A stretch of 6,627 nucleotides of DNA from Solirubrobacterales bacterium. GTDB lineage: Bacteria; Actinomycetota; Thermoleophilia; Solirubrobacterales; 70-9. The stretch spans positions 1 through 6,627 of the forward strand of contig JACDBR010000266.1 in assembly GCA_013694825.1 (NCBI GenBank), given 5' to 3'. Each line of letters starts with the position of its first letter. The stretch's first letter is position 1. This document shows positions 5,015 through 6,627 of this stretch, piece by piece. The notes below the pieces were generated by a model. That model made no database searches, was not told where the DNA came from, and saw nothing but the letters and a program-made list of their open reading frames with translations. The position numbers were made by a program, and so were the translations under genes.

Positions 5015-5783
5015 AGGCGGCGGTCTTGCGCCGCTCCGGCGTTGACTCGGGGGAGCTCTCGCCCTTCGGTCTCCGCTTCCTCGGTGAGAGCCAGTGGGCG
5101 GCGAAGAGCAGCGAGAGGAGCACTACGACGCCGATCCAGAGCGTCGGGTCGCCAAGCGAGAGCTCGTCGAGGCGGCTGCCGAAATAGACGAACAGGGCCG
5201 TCAGCGGCAGGTAGCCGAGCGCGCTCGTCCAGACGAAGCGCCAGATCGGGACGCGGGCCGCGCCGGCGGCAATCGAGAAGAGCGCGAACGGGACGATCGG
5301 CAGCAGACGCATCGCCAGCAGCAGCGGGATCCCACCGCGCTCGACGAGCTCCTCGGCAGAGCGAAAGCGCCGCTCGCCGATCAGGCGGTAGAGCACCGGC
5401 CGCGCCGCGGAGCGGCCGATCAGCCAGCCGAGCACCCCGGAGGTCACCCAGCCGGTGAGGCAGAGGGCGAGCGCCGGCCAGAAGCCGAAGACGAAGCCGG
5501 CCGCCGTGTTGACGATCTCGGTCGGGTACCAGACGACGGTGTGAACGATCGTGAGGCCGAAGACGATCGCCAGGCCGCCGGCGCCGAGCGAGCGCAGCTC
5601 GGCGCGAACCGCCTGGGTGTCGCCCTGGAGCGCGTTGCCGACCGCTTCGCGAAGCGGCGGGATCGCGAGCGCGGCGGCGAGCAGCGAGAGCGAGCCGAGC
5701 AGCGAGAGCGCGATCCCCAGCCACGGGGTGCCCCCCCGAGCCTCCGCGCGGTCGCGCTCGATCGCTTCGCCCGGGCGACTCAT
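5013..5783 (-). CDS. TVP38/TMEM64-family (DedA/VTT domain) membrane protein
   Basis: An integral membrane protein of the SNARE-associated/VTT superfamily. Members are linked to lipid scrambling, envelope homeostasis or ion handling; the specific role here cannot be read from sequence. With the ATG at 5781-5783 the product has 256 residues: a charged N-terminus, then hydrophobic segments near 20-41, 68-86, 92-121, 152-177, 182-202 and 213-231, and a basic C-terminal tail. Family marks are the glycine-rich GFVFGFWPALAL around 96-107, GWLIGR (119-124), and MRLLPIVPFALFSIAAG, where Arg159, Pro162 and Pro165 form the R-x-x-P-x-x-P core, followed by a re-entrant-type hydrophobic loop. The frame is open 35 codons further upstream, but that part is charged and featureless. 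A GATACT -10-like box sits 9 bases before the chosen ATG, and no proper Shine-Dalgarno is seen. It converges on the thioredoxin-fold gene and is divergent from the tRNA gene. Confidence 0.87.
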   Translation of the reverse strand: MSRPGEAIERDRAEARGGTPWLGIALSLLGSLSLLAAALAIPPLREAVGNALQGDTQAVRAELRSLGAGGLAIVFGLTIVHTVVWYPTEIVNTAAGFVFGFWPALALCLTGWVTSGVLGWLIGRSAARPVLYRLIGERRFRSAEELVERGGIPLLLAMRLLPIVPFALFSIAAGAARVPIWRFVWTSALGYLPLTALFVYFGSRLDELSLGDPTLWIGVVVLLSLLFAAHWLSPRKRRPKGESSPESTPERRKTAA

Positions 5784-5792
5784 CCTCTGGGA

Positions 5793-5798
5793 AGTATC
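5793..5798 (-). promoter_or_regulatory. Putative -10 box (GATACT) of the VTT-family gene
   Basis: GATACT on the minus strand ends 9 bases before the ATG at 5783. It is the same hexamer found before the patatin-like gene, and likewise lacks a clear -35 and Shine-Dalgarno. It favours the 256-residue over the 291-residue form of the protein. Confidence 0.38.
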
Positions 5799-5915
5799 GC
5801 GGTCGGGGTGGAGCCGGTCCGTGACGATCTCGTGGCGGTCGTCCTCCGATGGGCTGCCGTCGGATCGGACCGATCGGCTTGCCGCCACATCCCGCGGCGC
5901 TCAGCGCCCGGTTGC

Positions 5916-5921
5916 CATACT
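5916..5921 (+). promoter_or_regulatory. Putative -10 box (CATACT) of the tRNA-Pro gene
   Basis: CATACT matches TATAAT at four of six positions and ends 10 bases before the first tRNA base. Transcription would therefore start very near the mature 5' end. No -35 hexamer is found at a normal distance. Confidence 0.38.
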
Positions 5922-5931
5922 GAACCGCTCT

Positions 5932-6005
5932 CGGGGCGTGGCGCAGCCTGGTAGCGCGCACCGTTCGGGTCGGTGAGGTCCCCGGTTCAAATCCGGGCGC
6001 CCCGA
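5932..6005 (+). tRNA. tRNA-Pro, anticodon CGG
   Basis: A complete 74-base cloverleaf, decoding the proline codon CCG that high-GC genomes use heavily. The acceptor stem CGGGGCG/CGCCCCG pairs perfectly, the D stem is GCGC/GCGC, and the anticodon stem CACCG/CGGTG closes the loop TTCGGGT with anticodon CGG at 5966-5968. The T stem CCCGG/CCGGG closes TTCAAAT, and the discriminator base is A. The C1-G72 pair is typical of bacterial tRNA-Pro. CCA is not encoded (TTTA follows), so it must be added after transcription. The gene stands alone between a VTT-family gene and a DUF2064 gene. I saw no copy of its 3' end elsewhere in the window that would mark an integrated element. Confidence 0.96.
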
Positions 6006-6027
6006 TTTACCTAAGGCACCGACCGTC

Positions 6028-6043
6028 GCCGCTTCGTAGCGGC
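6028..6043 (+). terminator. Hairpin 22 bases after tRNA-Pro
   Basis: GCCGCT-TCGT-AGCGGC is a perfect six-pair stem with a four-base loop. It is placed where the tRNA transcript might end or be processed, but no T-tract follows, so the terminator call is weak. Confidence 0.35.
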
Positions 6044-6079
6044 ATCCGTCAACAGCGAGCACCCCGGGCCTCGAGCCGA

Positions 6080-6098
6080 CGCGCTCTTGCAGGGCGCG
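6080..6098. terminator. Second hairpin between tRNA-Pro and the DUF2064 gene
   Basis: CGCGCTC-TTGCA-GGGCGCG forms a seven-pair stem (one G-U in the + strand RNA; an A-C mismatch in the minus RNA) with a five-base loop. It lies 31 bases beyond the stop of the leftward DUF2064 gene. It has no T-tract. Along with the hairpin at 6028 it is the only structure I see in this 124-base gap, which holds no gene. Confidence 0.28.
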
Positions 6099-6129
6099 AC
6101 GCGGAATTGCTCGCACCGGTCGGCCAGGG

Positions 6130-6627
6130 TCAGGCGTTTGCGGGATCGGCTCCGAACGGCAGCGCGCCGAGCGCCTCGACAAAACGGCGGTTGGGGGTCT
6201 CCTCCGCGACGGCGACCGCGTCGGAGAAGGTCTCCACGGCGCGCAGGCGCGCCAGCTCGGCGATCCTCAGGCCGGACGCGCTCAGCCGGGCGCGGACCGT
6301 GCCGCTGTCCGTGGGATCGCCGTCGGTTCCAGAGCGCAGTAGACGAGGGTCGCGCCCGCGCAGGCCGATCGCCCAGACCCGCTCGCTCTGCGTCGGGCCG
6401 AGCACGGCCTCGGTGTCCGCCTCGAGCAGAGCCGCGAGCGCGGAGTCGAGAAGCCGCGGCGTCAGCTGGGGGGTGCGGGTGCCGATCAGCAGCGCGGGGC
6501 CGCCGACCTCCGAGAAGGCGACCGTGAGCCGGTGGAGGAGGTCGCCGTCGGGCTGTCCGACGACCTCGAAGCGCCGCGGCACCCAGCCGCGCGGGTCGCC
6601 GGCGAAGGCGACCAGGCGCCGGGACGG
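6130..6627 (-). CDS. DUF2064 / rSAM-selenodomain-associated transferase 1-like protein (partial, N-terminus beyond window), altered active-site motifs
   Basis: The frame is open to the right window edge, showing 165 C-terminal residues; a GTG at 6580-6582 is internal, because family-like sequence (RRLVAFAGDPRGW) lies upstream of it. The visible part has the nucleotidyltransferase-like pattern of DUF2064/TIGR04282 proteins: GGPALLIGTRTPQLTP, then AVLGPTQSERVWAIGLRG, then a C-terminal arginine-rich helical region. Family members typically have GxDxPxL and GPAxDGGYxxIGL. Here the first motif has Arg (codon 6475-6477) where Asp is usual, and the second has SERV where DGGY is usual. The glycosyl- or nucleotidyl-transfer chemistry of the family may therefore be lost or changed. 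The function of the family is itself poorly defined. It converges on the tRNA gene; its upstream neighbours are outside the window. Confidence 0.75.
   Translation of the reverse strand, partial: PSRRLVAFAGDPRGWVPRRFEVVGQPDGDLLHRLTVAFSEVGGPALLIGTRTPQLTPRLLDSALAALLEADTEAVLGPTQSERVWAIGLRGRDPRLLRSGTDGDPTDSGTVRARLSASGLRIAELARLRAVETFSDAVAVAEETPNRRFVEALGALPFGADPANA

Noticed and set aside
5784..5888. 35-codon N-terminal extension of the VTT-family protein
   Set aside because: The extension is charged and low-complexity, and a GATACT box lies directly before the downstream ATG, so the shorter form is preferred. The longer start cannot be fully excluded.
4789..5961. 390-codon minus-strand frame across the intergenic gap and the VTT gene
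   Set aside because: It is a very Arg/Ala/Pro-rich, motif-free reading of the VTT gene in another frame; the VTT frame has membrane segments and family motifs.
5932..6129. tRNA-Pro as an integration site for a mobile element
   Set aside because: I found no second copy of the tRNA 3' end in the window, no integrase, and no composition change beside it.
1..6627. CRISPR array, insertion sequence, phage or toxin-antitoxin module
   Set aside because: No regularly spaced repeats, transposase-like frames, terminal inverted repeats or phage genes were seen; the small genes present do not form a toxin-antitoxin layout.

Overview
The window is very GC-rich chromosomal DNA with strong G/C bias at third codon positions, several GTG starts, and promoter-like -10 boxes lying only 8-11 bases before start codons, as expected of leaderless transcripts. 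The proline tRNA gene has no encoded CCA. Together this suggests a high-GC actinobacterium, possibly of the Thermoleophilia/Solirubrobacterales type. The phylum is an inference from style; no marker gene here settles it. I see no phage, transposon, CRISPR or other accessory island, and the region reads as ordinary chromosome.

Left part (1-3700). A secreted or membrane-anchored protein of unknown function starts at 295 and runs leftward off the window. Only 56 bases separate it from a divergent patatin-like phospholipase (352-1614, +). The phospholipase is tail-to-tail, with a 3-base gap, with a long-chain acyl-CoA synthetase (1618-3435, -), and one predicted hairpin holds both stop codons. 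Upstream of the synthetase, on the same strand, lies a 59-codon gene (3506-3685, -) with a strong Shine-Dalgarno. It encodes a small protein resembling the helical N-terminal subdomain of initiation factor IF-2 or a helix-turn-helix. A good -35/-10 pair with a 17-base spacer precedes it, and the spacer is mostly a perfect 14-base palindrome, so the small gene and the synthetase may form one regulated operon. Phospholipase plus acyl-CoA synthetase fits release of fatty acids from lipids followed by activation to acyl-CoA, but that link is an inference from adjacency.

Middle part (3856-5783). An 87-residue acidic protein of unknown function is followed by a membrane-anchored thioredoxin-fold (DsbA-like) protein with a CSEC active site. 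The junction is an imperfect 26-base tandem duplication. It creates two GTGA stop/start overlaps with a 9-codon reading frame between them, a possible translational-coupling relay. A 24-base-per-side intergenic region containing a long imperfect inverted repeat separates this pair from a convergent TVP38/TMEM64-type (DedA/VTT) membrane protein (5013-5783, -).

Right part (5916-6627). A tRNA-Pro(CGG) gene has a -10-like box just upstream and small hairpins after it. It is followed by a convergent, window-truncated gene for a DUF2064 (rSAM/selenodomain-associated transferase 1-like) protein in which two acidic positions typical of the family appear to be replaced.

No clearly new multi-gene system is visible. 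The best leads are the small gene with its palindromic promoter upstream of the synthetase, the duplicated GTGA relay, the recurrent leaderless-type starts, and the apparently inactivated DUF2064 protein.
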